Source: Chitinophagales bacterium
GTDB lineage: Bacteria > Bacteroidota > Bacteroidia > Chitinophagales > BACL12
Reading direction: 5' to 3'
NCBI GenBank assembly: GCA_019694895.1
Contig: JAIBBA010000017.1
Coordinates: 1 to 35,609 of the forward strand
Length of the DNA: 35,609 bases
Position numbers and translations under genes: made by a program. Positions 26,097 through 34,523 of the stretch are shown piece by piece. The notes below the pieces were generated by a model, which saw only the letters and a program-made list of their open reading frames with translations, did no database searches and was not told where the DNA came from. Within the stretch, counting starts at the first letter, position 1. Each line of letters begins with the position of its first letter.

Positions 26097-27038
26097 ATGA
26101 AAAAAATGTGTACGCTTATAGCAGCTATAGCCATCAATGCTGCTGTTTTTGCTCAAACCGACTCTACCTCCAATTGGAAAAAAGGTGGTGGCGCTATTCT
26201 AAACTTCAACCAAACATCACTCACCAATTGGGCAGCAGGGGGTGAAAGCAACTTGTCAAGTACTATCCTGACAAATTTCTATGCCAATTACAAAATGGGT
26301 ACTACTACTTTAGATAATACCCTAAACATGAATTACGGACTCATCACTGCAAACAACTATGCTGATATTCGCAAGAATGAGGACCGCATAGAATTAAATA
26401 GCAAATACGGTCGCTATGCGTTTGCCGATGATTTCTATTATTCAGCATTGGTGAATTTCCTTACCCAATTTGCACCCGGTTATGACTATTTAGCGGATCC
26501 TGATGCATTGGTGCCGATTTCAAAAATCATGTCACCGGGATATCTTACGGCAGCCGCAGGTCTCGACTGGAAGCCCGGCAAAGGTGAGAAATTTAGTTTG
26601 TTCATGTCGCCCGCAACAGGAAAATTTACCTTCGTAATGGATGATACTATCGCATCATTTGAAGCAGATACGGTGAATCATAAAAACAGATATGGTGTGA
26701 CTACCGGCGATAATCTACGTGCTGAATTTGGTGCTTCATTGATCGCGGCATTAAATACCTCACTTGGAAAAAATACCAGCCTCAGCAGCAAACTTACCTT
26801 ATTTAACAACTACACCGATCCAATTGCCGATCATCGTGCAAACATCGATGTTGACCTCCAAAATAATCTTAATATTAAAGTGAGTAAATATATTGCTGCA
26901 ACCATTTTCGTGCAGGTGTTGTATGATCATGATATTGCCATTCCAACTTACGATGAAAACGATGTCCAAATCGGAACCGGCCCTAAAACACAATTTAAAG
27001 AAGTGTTTGGCATCGGCTTGTCATACAAATTTGAATAA
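26097..27038 (+). CDS. DUF3078 outer-membrane protein
   Basis: A 313-residue exported protein. Signal peptide to about residue 19 (AVFAQ), then the DUF3078 hallmark WKKGGGAILNFNQTSLTNWAAGGESNLS. The rest is a run of amphipathic beta strands (for example TLDNTLNMNYGLI, NRYGVTTGDNLRAEFGASLIAAL, KYIAATIFVQVLYDHDI) ending in FGIGLSYKFE, fitting an outer-membrane barrel. The family is widespread in Bacteroidota and has no known function. Bounded by terminators on both sides. Confidence 0.9.
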   Translation: MKKMCTLIAAIAINAAVFAQTDSTSNWKKGGGAILNFNQTSLTNWAAGGESNLSSTILTNFYANYKMGTTTLDNTLNMNYGLITANNYADIRKNEDRIELNSKYGRYAFADDFYYSALVNFLTQFAPGYDYLADPDALVPISKIMSPGYLTAAAGLDWKPGKGEKFSLFMSPATGKFTFVMDDTIASFEADTVNHKNRYGVTTGDNLRAEFGASLIAALNTSLGKNTSLSSKLTLFNNYTDPIADHRANIDVDLQNNLNIKVSKYIAATIFVQVLYDHDIAIPTYDENDVQIGTGPKTQFKEVFGIGLSYKFE

Positions 27039-27057
27039 CCAAATTAATAGCTTAATG

Positions 27058-27093
27058 AAAAAAACCTGCTGATGATTATTAGCAGGTTTTTTT
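27058..27093. terminator. terminator after the DUF3078 gene
   Basis: A symmetric 13-bp stem, AAAAAAACCTGCT (27058-27070) with AGCAGGTTTTTTT (27081-27093). The A-run before and T-run after allow it to work on both strands; the convergent CoA-transferase gene ends at 27182. Confidence 0.88.
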
Positions 27094-27130
27094 ATACGGT
27101 TTTTACTGTTTATGGTATGTGCGTTTTTCT

Positions 27131-27161
27131 CGCGAAGACGCTAAGTTGCAAGGGCGCGAAG
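27131..27161. repeat. degenerate CGCGAAG repeat element
   Basis: CGCGAAG occurs at 27131-27137 and 27155-27161 with related GACGCTAAG and GCAAGG steps between them. It resembles the low-complexity CGCAAAG/CGCGAAG runs that I know from intergenic DNA of many Bacteroidota. It lies between the convergent DUF3078 and CoA-transferase genes. Confidence 0.45.
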
Positions 27162-27181
27162 TTTGCCGCGTACCCAAACAT

Positions 27182-28471
27182 TTATACAAAAATCTTAAAC
27201 CGCTCAAAAGCCGCTTTATGCAACATCTCCCTGTCATCAGGGTGAGCGATCTCGATGAGGGCTTTGGCGCGTTGGCGAAGATTTTTTCCGAAGAGATAGG
27301 CTATACCATATTCAGTTACGATATAATGAACATGCGCTCTGGTGGTAACAACACCTGCTCCCGGTTTTAAAATTGGCACTAAACGGGAAACACCTTTTGC
27401 AGTGCGCGATGACAGGGCAATAATAGGTTTACCACCATCACTCAAAGCAGCACCGCGAATGAAATCCATTTGTCCCCCTACTCCACTATATTGATAGGTG
27501 CCAATTGAATCTGAGCATACCTGTCCGGTGATGTCCACTTCGATGCAAGAATTAATGGCAACAACTTTGGGATTTTGTTTGATAACGCTTGGTTCGTTCA
27601 CATAGTCAATATCTAAAAATTCGAAGGCCGGATTGTCATCAACATAATCATATAACATCCTTGTGCCCAATGCGAAACCGCTGACTGTTGTATTCGGATG
27701 CACTTTTTTATATTTATTATTCACCACATCTGAATGAAATAACGGCACCAACCCATCGCTGAACATTTCAGTATGGACGCCAAGGTCTTTGTGGTTAGTA
27801 AGACATTTTAATACTGCATCAGGAATAGCACCAATACCCATTTGCAAGGTACTGCGATCCTCGATCATTCCGGCAATATATTCACCAATCTTTAACTCGG
27901 CAGGTCCAACTTTTTCTCCAAAAACAGCTTCGTGAATAGGTTCATCTGCATATACCATACAATGGAAACGCGAGTAATGTATGAGGCTTTCACCATGCGT
28001 ACGAGGAACCTGTGGATTCACTTGTGCAATCACGTATTTAGCCTTGTTTACAGCAGTGCGTGCTATGTCGACACTAACGCCCAAGGAACAATATCCATGA
28101 CGATCAGGAGGTGATACTTGTACCATTGCTACATCTAGTGTTAGAATATCACGCTTGAATAATTCCGGGATTTCACTCAGAAAAATAGGAATGTAATCAG
28201 CATAACCTTCATTCACATCGGCACGAATACTGTTGCTCACAAACATGGAATTGAGTTTGAAGCTATCGCGGTATTCAGGTTTGTCGACATGCATATCGCC
28301 ATAAACACTGATGAAAACGAGCTCTACATCGCGCAACTCATTGTGTCGCTCTGCCAGGTGCTTTAATAAATACGTTGGAGTGCATGCACTGCCATGAACA
28401 AATACACGATCGCCGGATTTAATGCACTGTAAGGCCTCCTCCACAGGAATGAAATGTAATCCGCTTGCCAT
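27182..28471 (-). CDS. acetyl-CoA hydrolase / CoA-transferase family protein
   Basis: A 429-residue cytoplasmic family I CoA-transferase, similar in length and order of motifs to acetyl-CoA hydrolases and 4-hydroxybutyrate CoA-transferases. Visible: VFVHGSACTP (23-32) near the CoA-binding N-terminus, VSPPDRHGYCSLG, LQMGIGAIPDAVL (209-221), Glu235 in HTEMFSDG as the likely catalytic glutamate that forms the CoA thioester, NSCIEVDITGQ, GVGGQMDFIRGA and VTEYGIAYLFGK. The exact acyl donors cannot be told; acetate activation or a butyrate-type exchange is plausible. It lies downstream of the deoxyhypusine-synthase-like gene but a strong hairpin separates the two. Confidence 0.88.
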   Translation of the reverse strand: MASGLHFIPVEEALQCIKSGDRVFVHGSACTPTYLLKHLAERHNELRDVELVFISVYGDMHVDKPEYRDSFKLNSMFVSNSIRADVNEGYADYIPIFLSEIPELFKRDILTLDVAMVQVSPPDRHGYCSLGVSVDIARTAVNKAKYVIAQVNPQVPRTHGESLIHYSRFHCMVYADEPIHEAVFGEKVGPAELKIGEYIAGMIEDRSTLQMGIGAIPDAVLKCLTNHKDLGVHTEMFSDGLVPLFHSDVVNNKYKKVHPNTTVSGFALGTRMLYDYVDDNPAFEFLDIDYVNEPSVIKQNPKVVAINSCIEVDITGQVCSDSIGTYQYSGVGGQMDFIRGAALSDGGKPIIALSSRTAKGVSRLVPILKPGAGVVTTRAHVHYIVTEYGIAYLFGKNLRQRAKALIEIAHPDDREMLHKAAFERFKIFV

Positions 28472-28490
28472 AATATTATCTTTTAAAAAT

Positions 28491-28529
28491 CAAAAAAAAT
28501 CACCGGCATGCATAAAGCAAACCGGTGAT
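28491..28529 (-). terminator. terminator of the deoxyhypusine synthase-like gene
   Basis: On the minus strand the stem ATCACCGG (28529-28522) pairs with CCGGTGAT (28506-28499), loop of 15 bases, followed by a run of eight T. It ends 20 bases before the start codon of the CoA-transferase gene, which therefore needs its own promoter or readthrough. Confidence 0.85.
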
Positions 28530-28570
28530 GCAAAATTAGATGGAAGTTAATTGGATATGATTGATTAAAA

Positions 28571-29545
28571 TCACCATCCTAAAATATATGCAAAAATTAA
28601 TGGCGCTACTATGGTGGCATCGCTTTCAACTATAAACTTAGGCGTATGTATATCAAGTTTCCCCCAAGTTATCTTTTCATTTGGCACGGCTCCTGAATAA
28701 GAACCGTAGGATGTCGTGCTGTCGCTGATTTGACAGAAGTAGCTCCAGAATGGAACATCATGCCATTCGAGATCCTGATACATCATCGGCACCACACAAA
28801 TCGGGAAATCACCGGCAATACCACCACCGATCTGGAAGAAGCCTACACCCTTTCCGGATGAATTGGCGCGATACCATTCGCTCAAATATATCATGTATTC
28901 GATACCGGATTTCATAGTGGATGTTTTCATTTCACCCTTAATGCAATAGGAAGCAAAAATATTTCCCATGGTGCTATCTTCCCATCCCGGAACGATGATT
29001 GGAATATTTTTTTCTGCAGCAGCAATCATCCATGAATTTTTGGGATCGATCTCATAATCTGCTTGCATCACACCGCTCAACAATAATTTGTACATATACT
29101 CATGCGGAAAATAACGCTCGCCCTTTGCATCAGCATCTTTCCATATTGCAGCAATATGATGTTGAATTTTGCGGAATGCTTCTTCTTCAGGAATACAAGT
29201 ATCTGTTACGCGGTTTAAGCCTTGTTCCAGTAATTCCCACTCCTGCTCAGGTGTCAGGTCGCGATAATTAGGAACGCGTTTGTAGTGAGAATGCGCTACC
29301 AGGTTCATGATGTCCTCTTCAAGGTTGGCACCGGTGCAGCTGATGATGTCAATTTTACCCTGGCGTATCATCTCGGCAAGAGAAATACCGAGTTCAGCGG
29401 TACTCATGGCACCCGCCAGTGTTACCATCATTTTGCCGCCTTCAAGTAAATGGGTTTCGTAACCTTTTGCTGCATCTACTAAAGCAGCGGCATTAAAGTG
29501 ACGGTAATGATGCGTAATAAATTGTGATATTGGACCCTTGTTCAT
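28571..29545 (-). CDS. deoxyhypusine synthase-family protein
   Basis: A 324-residue homologue of deoxyhypusine synthase, the NAD- and spermidine-dependent enzyme that modifies eIF5A in eukaryotes and archaea. Bacteria have no eIF5A, so the substrate must differ; bacterial relatives are known or suspected to make homospermidine. Visible: GGKMMVTLAGAMSTAELG (NAD region), SCTGANLEED (69-78), VPGWEDSTMGNIF, FFQIGGGIAGDFPI, and the catalytic-type Lys296 in TWGK, equivalent to the human enamine-forming Lys329. Glu290 matches human Glu323, but two aspartates of the human FDGSDSG stretch are Tyr280 and Tyr283, and the HH of the KHH loop is DF. A perfect -7 box lies upstream at 29565-29572. Family sure, reaction open. 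Confidence 0.88.
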   Translation of the reverse strand: MNKGPISQFITHHYRHFNAAALVDAAKGYETHLLEGGKMMVTLAGAMSTAELGISLAEMIRQGKIDIISCTGANLEEDIMNLVAHSHYKRVPNYRDLTPEQEWELLEQGLNRVTDTCIPEEEAFRKIQHHIAAIWKDADAKGERYFPHEYMYKLLLSGVMQADYEIDPKNSWMIAAAEKNIPIIVPGWEDSTMGNIFASYCIKGEMKTSTMKSGIEYMIYLSEWYRANSSGKGVGFFQIGGGIAGDFPICVVPMMYQDLEWHDVPFWSYFCQISDSTTSYGSYSGAVPNEKITWGKLDIHTPKFIVESDATIVAPLIFAYILGW

Positions 29546-29564
29546 TGCTTTGTTTTATGCGTTT

Positions 29565-29572
29565 CAAATATA
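29565..29572 (-). promoter_or_regulatory. Bacteroidota -7 box of the deoxyhypusine synthase-like gene
   Basis: Minus strand TATATTTG, a full match to TAnnTTTG, ends 19 bases before the start codon at 29545. Confidence 0.5.
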
Positions 29573-29692
29573 TTAATAATCAACTCATTTTTTCTTACAA
29601 GTTGTGTTTGGTGTAGTGCGCCCGGGTGTCCCAAAGATTTGCGCAAAAAATCCCGTCCAACTGTAACGCAGTTACAGCAAAGTTTGGTCAGT

Positions 29693-29741
29693 CCCACTAC
29701 TCACTACCCAATACCCACTACTCACTACTAGCTATTCACTA
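29693..29741. repeat. CACTAC-type short-period repeat
   Basis: CCCACTACTCACTAC occurs twice exactly (29693-29707 and 29714-29728), followed by a decayed third piece, CTATTCACTAC (29731-29741). It ends 2 bases from the gcvP stop. The 198-base gap between gcvP and the deoxyhypusine synthase-like gene also has a CTGTAAC/GTTACAG palindrome at 29661-29677 and no gene. Confidence 0.7.
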
Positions 29742-29743
29742 CA

Positions 29744-32620
29744 TCAGGAAGCATACGCTTCTGTCGGCGGACAAGTGCAAATCAAATTCCTATCCCCGTG
29801 TGTATTATTGATACGGGCAACAGAAGGCCAGAATTTGCGCTCGCGTATATACGATGCAGGGAAAGCAGCAGCATCACGGGAATAACCATGAGTCCAATGT
29901 TCACTCAACACTTCGCGAATAGTATGAGGTGCATTTTTTAGGACATTATCCAATTTGTCTGCAGTTCCGTTTTCCAACGCGGCAATCTCAGACCTGATAC
30001 CCAACATCGCTTCTACAAAACGATCAAGTTCTTCCTTGCTTTCGCTTTCAGTTGGCTCAATCATCAATGTGCCGGCAACAGGGAATGAAACCGTTGGTGC
30101 GTGGAAACCATAATCCATTAAACGCTTTGCAACATCTTCTACTTCCAATCCGATAGTATGCTTCCATTTGCGGAAATCAATGATAAATTCGTGTGCTACA
30201 AATCCACTTTTTCCGAGATATAACACATCGTAAGCTTTATCTAATTTGCTCTTCAGATAATTTGCATTCAGAATAGCATATTTGGTAGCATTCGTGCAGC
30301 CTTCTCCACCCAACATTTTAATATAAGCGTAGCTGATCAGCAGAATACTTGCGCTTCCAAAAGGTGCTGCATTAATGGCCTTGATAGCATTAATGCCACC
30401 GGTTTTAAATAATGGATGTCCGGGTAAGAAAGGAACCAATTTTTCATTTACGCAAATTGGACCCATGCCGGGACCTCCACCTCCGTGTGGAATGGCAAAG
30501 GTTTTATGCAAATTCAAGTGACATACATCAGCGCCAATTTTTGCAGGTGAAGTTAATCCCACCTGAGCATTCATATTTGCGCCGTCCATGTACACCAAGC
30601 CACCATGTTGATGAACGATATTACATATCTGCATGATTGTTTCTTCAAATACACCATGCGTACTTGGATAGGTAACCATCAAACAAGCAAGATCGTCTTT
30701 ATGTAATTCAGCCTGTGCATTCAAATCATCCATATCAATATGACCTTCGGCATCGCTTTTTACTACGATCACATCCATACCCGCCATCACAGCACTGGCA
30801 GGATTGGTGCCATGTGCACTGGCAGGAATGAGCACTTTATTCCGATGCGATTGATTGTGATGAATGTGATAAGCACGTATCACCATCAACCCTGCATATT
30901 CGCCCTGTGCTCCGGAATTTGGTTGCAGACTGCATCCGTCGAAACGTGTGATCTCGCAAAGGTCCTGTTCAAGTTCTTTTATGATATGTAAATATCCTTC
31001 CACCTGTTCAGCGGGAACAAAAGGATGTATCGCTGAAAATTCAGGCCATGTTATAGGCAATAATTCTGATGCTGCATTTAATTTCATCGTACAACTGCCT
31101 AAAGGGATCATCGAAGTTGTTAATGAAAGATCTTTATTTTCTAAACGCTTGATATAGCGCATCATTTCACTCTCACTGTGAAAAGTATTAAAAATCGGAT
31201 GTTGTAAATAAGCATCTTCGCGTAATGAAGAAGCCGGCAACGATGATTGCAAACTATCAATCGATGGCAATGCAACAGTTGCACCTCCCTTAGCCTCTGC
31301 AAATACAGATAAAATATCTTGCACGTCGCTCAATTCGGTAGTTTCATCGAGTGTTATTTGAACATCGCCGTTTTGATGATAGTAGAAATTCATGTGCTTT
31401 GCAATGGCATGCTGATGCACGAGGCCACTCAATGAACCACAGGCAACATGAACGGTGTCAAAATATTGTGCATTTGATTGTGTAAAGCCAAGTTGCTTCA
31501 ACCCGTTATCCAACACAGTTGTAAGTCCATGCACTTTCTCCGCAATTTGTCTGATGCCATCTGCACCATGATAAACAGCATACATACCGGCCATAATAGC
31601 CAGCAAGGCTTGAGCCGTACAAATATTAGAGGTCGCTTTTTCGCGACGGATATGTTGCTCACGTGTCTGCAATGCCATGCGCAATGCGGGGCGACCATCG
31701 CGATCAACGCTCACACCGATGATACGACCGGGAATATCGCGTTTGAAGGCATCTTTAGTAGCAAAATATGCGGCATGCGGACCACCAAATCCCATCGGTA
31801 CACCAAAGCGTTGTGTATTGCCAACAGCACAATCGGCACCCATGGCAGCAGGCGTTTGCAATACTGCCAACGACAATATATCAGCGGCAACAATTGAAGA
31901 AACGTTGTGCGTATGTAAATGGGCGATGAATGAAGTATAATCGAACACCATACCATTTCCGGCAGGATACTGCATCAAGGCAGCGAAGTAGGTATCGTCG
32001 ATTTGCGCATTTCTGTGATCACCCACAACTACATCTATACCAAGCGGTTCGGCTTTTGCCCGGATGATCTCAATTGTTTGCGGGAAGCAAAGCTCGCTCA
32101 CAAAGAACTTGGGTGATGTTACATCCTTTTTGTTCTTATGATGGAAGAACATGATCATCGCTTCAGCAGCGGCCGTTCCTTCATCCAGCAGACTCGCATT
32201 AGCTATCTCGAAACCGGTAAGGTCGCTCACCATAGTCTGGAAGTTCAGCAGCGCCTCGAGGCGACCTTGAGCAATTTCGGCCTGATACGGCGTATATTGC
32301 GTATACCAACCCGGATTTTCAAAAATATTGCGGCGGATTACACTGGGTGTTATGGTATTATAATAACCCATGCCGATATAGGTGCGAAAAACCTTATTTT
32401 TCGAAGCCAGATTACGCAGATGTTTGAGGTAGTTATATTCGCTCAAAGGCGCGCTGATATTGAGCGGGCGCTTCAGGCGAATATTTTCCGGTACGGTCTT
32501 ATTCACAAGGCTGTCGATAGAATCAGCCCCAATAGCCTGCAACATAGCCTGCACGTCATTAGAATTTGGCCCAATATGGCGCTGGGCAAAGGTTTCGGAG
32601 GTGTTTATGCGAAGTTTCAC
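29744..32620 (-). CDS. gcvP: glycine dehydrogenase (decarboxylating), P-protein of glycine cleavage
   Basis: PLP enzyme that decarboxylates glycine and passes the aminomethyl group to the lipoyl H-protein. The single-chain form of about 958 residues is used here. Visible: [17 protein letters not shown] at the N-terminus, [37 protein letters not shown], then in the second half [40 protein letters not shown] and the PLP lysine Lys706 in [19 protein letters not shown]. No ATG fits the conserved N-terminus; the best start is GTG at 32620, with in-frame TTG codons at 32629 and 32626 as alternatives. A perfect -7 box (32643-32650) lies 22 bases upstream. gcvT and gcvH are not in the window. Confidence 0.96.
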   Translation of the reverse strand: MKLRINTSETFAQRHIGPNSNDVQAMLQAIGADSIDSLVNKTVPENIRLKRPLNISAPLSEYNYLKHLRNLASKNKVFRTYIGMGYYNTITPSVIRRNIFENPGWYTQYTPYQAEIAQGRLEALLNFQTMVSDLTGFEIANASLLDEGTAAAEAMIMFFHHKNKKDVTSPKFFVSELCFPQTIEIIRAKAEPLGIDVVVGDHRNAQIDDTYFAALMQYPAGNGMVFDYTSFIAHLHTHNVSSIVAADILSLAVLQTPAAMGADCAVGNTQRFGVPMGFGGPHAAYFATKDAFKRDIPGRIIGVSVDRDGRPALRMALQTREQHIRREKATSNICTAQALLAIMAGMYAVYHGADGIRQIAEKVHGLTTVLDNGLKQLGFTQSNAQYFDTVHVACGSLSGLVHQHAIAKHMNFYYHQNGDVQITLDETTELSDVQDILSVFAEAKGGATVALPSIDSLQSSLPASSLREDAYLQHPIFNTFHSESEMMRYIKRLENKDLSLTTSMIPLGSCTMKLNAASELLPITWPEFSAIHPFVPAEQVEGYLHIIKELEQDLCEITRFDGCSLQPNSGAQGEYAGLMVIRAYHIHHNQSHRNKVLIPASAHGTNPASAVMAGMDVIVVKSDAEGHIDMDDLNAQAELHKDDLACLMVTYPSTHGVFEETIMQICNIVHQHGGLVYMDGANMNAQVGLTSPAKIGADVCHLNLHKTFAIPHGGGGPGMGPICVNEKLVPFLPGHPLFKTGGINAIKAINAAPFGSASILLISYAYIKMLGGEGCTNATKYAILNANYLKSKLDKAYDVLYLGKSGFVAHEFIIDFRKWKHTIGLEVEDVAKRLMDYGFHAPTVSFPVAGTLMIEPTESESKEELDRFVEAMLGIRSEIAALENGTADKLDNVLKNAPHTIREVLSEHWTHGYSRDAAAFPASYIRERKFWPSVARINNTHGDRNLICTCPPTEAYAS

Positions 32621-32642
32621 TGGCAACAATTGAATTAGGGCA

Positions 32643-32650
32643 CAAAGTTA
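32643..32650 (-). promoter_or_regulatory. Bacteroidota -7 box of gcvP
   Basis: Minus strand TAACTTTG, a full match to TAnnTTTG, 22 bases before the GTG start at 32620. Confidence 0.55.
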
Positions 32651-32712
32651 CGATTTATAGACAAGGCTTTAGGCCAAAGAACAACACTGTAAACAGGATG
32701 TTCACATAAATC

Positions 32713-32736
32713 AATCAGCCAATCAGCCGACTAACC
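32713..32736. repeat. AATCAGCC 8-base repeat
   Basis: AATCAGCC at 32713-32720 and 32721-32728 followed by the related GACTAACC (32729-32736). Low-complexity repeat of the kind common between genes in Bacteroidota. Confidence 0.6.
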
Positions 32737-32825
32737 GATTATGCGCAATCTCTGCAACACTTTATGAAATAAACGCTCTATTCAGGAGCACATCATTCAT
32801 AGTCCGCCCGGAGCTCCACACCCGC

Positions 32826-32883
32826 TTTTCGCTGCAACTCCTCGGCACTCCCTGCGGTCGTGCCTGTGGGGTTTTCGCTGCAA
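32826..32883. repeat. TTTTCGCTGCAA direct repeat of a dispersed-type element
   Basis: TTTTCGCTGCAA is repeated exactly at 32826-32837 and 32872-32883. The flanks CCCGC before the first copy and TCGGGGC after the second give the whole piece (32820-32893) the outline I associate with a dispersed Bacteroidota intergenic element reading GCCCCGA ... AGCGGG on the other strand. GC-richer than its surroundings. Confidence 0.5.
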
Positions 32884-33004
32884 TCGGGGCTAGAAAAGCA
32901 TGCATCCTAACGCAATAAAATGAAGATGAAGTGGCATCATGGCATGCGCTGTCGATGATCTCAGATACACAATGCTATTTCAATCCACCGGGGCCATAAA
33001 TATG

Positions 33005-33070
33005 CGACCCCTTCGGGGTCGGGGGGTTACATGCATGGGGAATGTATTAACAGGCAATCCCTTCGGGATT
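33005..33070. repeat. two GC-rich hairpins with TTC loops
   Basis: CGACCCC (33005-33011) pairs with GGGGTCG (33015-33021) around TTC, and AATCCC (33056-33061) with GGGATT (33065-33070), also around TTC. The first has the same stem as the tandem array at 33193. Confidence 0.75.
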
Positions 33071-33148
33071 TGGGGGAGGTGGTTCTTTATTGATTGATAG
33101 GCAGTAAGCTTGAGGGGTAGCAAGAAAATGAGATTGTTGCAAATTCTT

Positions 33149-33167
33149 TTGAACCTTTTAGGTTCAA
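33149..33167. repeat. TTGAACC hairpin
   Basis: TTGAACC (33149-33155) pairs with GGTTCAA (33161-33167), loop TTTTA. It continues the series of short-loop palindromes in this gap. Confidence 0.6.
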
Positions 33168-33192
33168 TCAAATCAAAAAAAATTACCGCGAA

Positions 33193-33384
33193 ACATCAAT
33201 CGACCCCGTAGGGGTCACACATTTATACCCCAGAACCACACACAACATCAATCGACCCCGAAGGGGTCGCACATTTATACCCCAGAACCACACACAACAT
33301 CAATCGACCCCGTAGGGGTCGCACATTTATACCCCAGAACCACACACAACATCAATCGACCCCGTAGGGGTCGCATGTTTATAC
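33193..33384. repeat. 52-bp tandem repeat, each unit with a GACCCC hairpin
   Basis: Units start at 33193, 33245, 33297 and 33349 with ACATCAATCGACCCCG; the first three are full and the fourth ends after TTTATAC. Each holds GACCCC and GGGGTC arms (first pair 33202-33207 and 33211-33216, then every 52 bases) around GTA, GAA, GTA and GTA. Between hairpins lies a constant CACATTTATACCCCAGAACC segment. Almost no differences among units suggests recent amplification. Confidence 0.95.
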
Positions 33385-33435
33385 AAAAATCCAAATATCC
33401 TTTTATCTATAAAACATTACAGCTATTTTCATCTC

Positions 33436-33951
33436 ATGAAAAATGCCCTTCTCCTGTTATTCATTGGATGCTTATTATCTTCCTGCAGTGGCTTTAGCAA
33501 TGCATCAAAACATATCGAAAACACCGAACCGGAATATGTCATTCAAGATACCTTCCTGATCACAGGATTTTACAGAATAAGCAACAATAATGAAGGCTTA
33601 AAGCGCACACAATTATATGATACTGCCACATACTATGTTATTCCCACTCCCGTTATTTCAGTAAAGCACTTTAAGTCAATAGAAATGGCTAAAGGGTATT
33701 ATGGTCATAAGGTATTGTCACTCCAATTCGACAAAATGGGAACAGACCTATGGTTTGCCGAAACAACAGAAGCCCAAGGTAAAAAAATTGCTGTAATAGT
33801 AAATGACACCTTAATTTCTGCCCCACGAGTAAATGAACCAATTCCGGTTGGCAGAGCATCGCTGGATTTAGGTCCTGAAAATGAAATTAAATTACAGCAG
33901 TTTAAATCCGACATAGAAAAAGAAATGGAGAAATACGCGTCTCGAAAATAA
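33436..33951 (+). CDS. lipoprotein with a SecD P1-head-like domain
   Basis: A 171-residue protein with a lipoprotein signal peptide: the lipobox LLSSC puts the lipidated Cys at residue 17. The segment VLSLQFDKMGTDLWFAETTEAQGKKIAVIVNDTLISAPRVNEPI (about 93-137) follows the pattern of the periplasmic head of the P1 domain of the translocation protein SecD, in which a strand-helix-strand unit ends with xISAPxxxxPI. There are no SecD membrane segments, so the domain stands alone on a lipid anchor, probably facing the periplasm. Function unknown. It begins 51 bases after the tandem hairpin array. Confidence 0.75.
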   Translation: MKNALLLLFIGCLLSSCSGFSNASKHIENTEPEYVIQDTFLITGFYRISNNNEGLKRTQLYDTATYYVIPTPVISVKHFKSIEMAKGYYGHKVLSLQFDKMGTDLWFAETTEAQGKKIAVIVNDTLISAPRVNEPIPVGRASLDLGPENEIKLQQFKSDIEKEMEKYASRK

Positions 33952-34121
33952 ATTTAATCTTGGAGTCAATTTGTATGCACAAACTAACTATTTTAATCGG
34001 TATTTACTTCCCCAAAAAAACTATTTAAAAAGCCCCCGGTGACAAAACCAATATACGCATTTTCGGCATTCTGGTATACAGTTTGGGTACTGGTTATTTT
34101 CGGCTGCAAAGAGCCTGTACA

Positions 34122-34203
34122 CACAACCACATGAACACGTAGCATTTCGCACAAAAACACCCGAACTCAATAGCACATGAACACAACTGCATTCCACTTG
34201 CAA
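34122..34203. repeat. two CACATGAACAC repeats
   Basis: CACATGAACAC appears at 34128-34138 and 34174-34184, followed by GCATTTC or GCATTCC. The second copy (34163-34203) matches 35554-35594 at 34 of 41 positions without gaps. The 284-base gap between the lipoprotein gene and the small CxxC gene holds nothing else I can name. Confidence 0.7.
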
Positions 34204-34235
34204 GCTTATGCTAATTTAAAGACCTTTACCATAAC

Positions 34236-34523
34236 ATGGAAATTATATTTGAACCCGAGTCCCCGCAAACCGCGTGTTTTACTTGCGATCATGTATTGAA
34301 TAGGGAACTCCCTATACTTTTGGTATCCCACGACCATGATGGCGACTGGCAATTTATGTGTGGAATACAAGCGCATACAATGGCTAATGCTAAAATAATA
34401 ACATATTTTGAGGCATTAGAATTAGACCCCACACTTCTCGAATTGGAAATCCTTCCTGTCGGTCATCATGCGTTGCGGTCATCGAAAGATGATGCATGGC
34501 AAATTATTCCGATTAAAAGTTAA
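34236..34523 (+). CDS. small CxxC protein, DUF2185-like
   Basis: A 95-residue soluble protein. Residues ACFTCDHVLNRELPILLVSHDHDGDWQFMCG (13-43) resemble a pattern seen in small DUF2185-like or immunity-protein-like proteins (CFTCxHV, then HDxDGDWQFxCG), recalled from memory. Cys14, Cys17 and Cys42 could bind metal. No signal peptide. No toxin gene is near, so an immunity role is not supported here. The end, PVGHHALRSSKDDAWQIIPIKS, reads as a natural C-terminus. Confidence 0.6.
   Translation: MEIIFEPESPQTACFTCDHVLNRELPILLVSHDHDGDWQFMCGIQAHTMANAKIITYFEALELDPTLLELEILPVGHHALRSSKDDAWQIIPIKS

Larger units (their letters stand above)
32651..33435. other. gene-free region of repeats and palindromes between divergent genes
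   Basis: About 785 bases between the gcvP promoter and the lipoprotein gene without a convincing reading frame. The only open stretches are built from the repeats themselves. In order it holds AATCAGCC repeats (32713-32736), a TTTTCGCTGCAA direct repeat (32826-32883), isolated GC-rich hairpins (33005-33070), an AT-richer hairpin (33149-33167) and a 52-bp tandem array (33193-33384). Both flanking genes point outward. Confidence 0.8.

Noticed and set aside
29661..29677. CTGTAAC/GTTACAG palindrome as gcvP terminator
   Set aside because: The stem is only 7 bp with a 3-base loop, and the next T-run on the minus strand is about a dozen bases away.
29626..29811. 61-codon plus-strand ORF near the gcvP end
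   Set aside because: Its sequence ([17 protein letters not shown]) is a translation of the CACTAC repeat.
32980..33171. 63-codon minus-strand ORF
   Set aside because: It is made of the hairpin and repeat sequences (PRPRRGRIF, QIPKGLPVN) and resembles no protein.
33193..33384. CRISPR array
   Set aside because: The 52-bp units follow each other with no unique spacers, there are no cas genes, and the conserved part spans the whole unit.
34236..34523. immunity gene of a toxin system
   Set aside because: The sequence pattern is reminiscent of small immunity-like families, but no toxin, Rhs or secretion-effector gene is adjacent.
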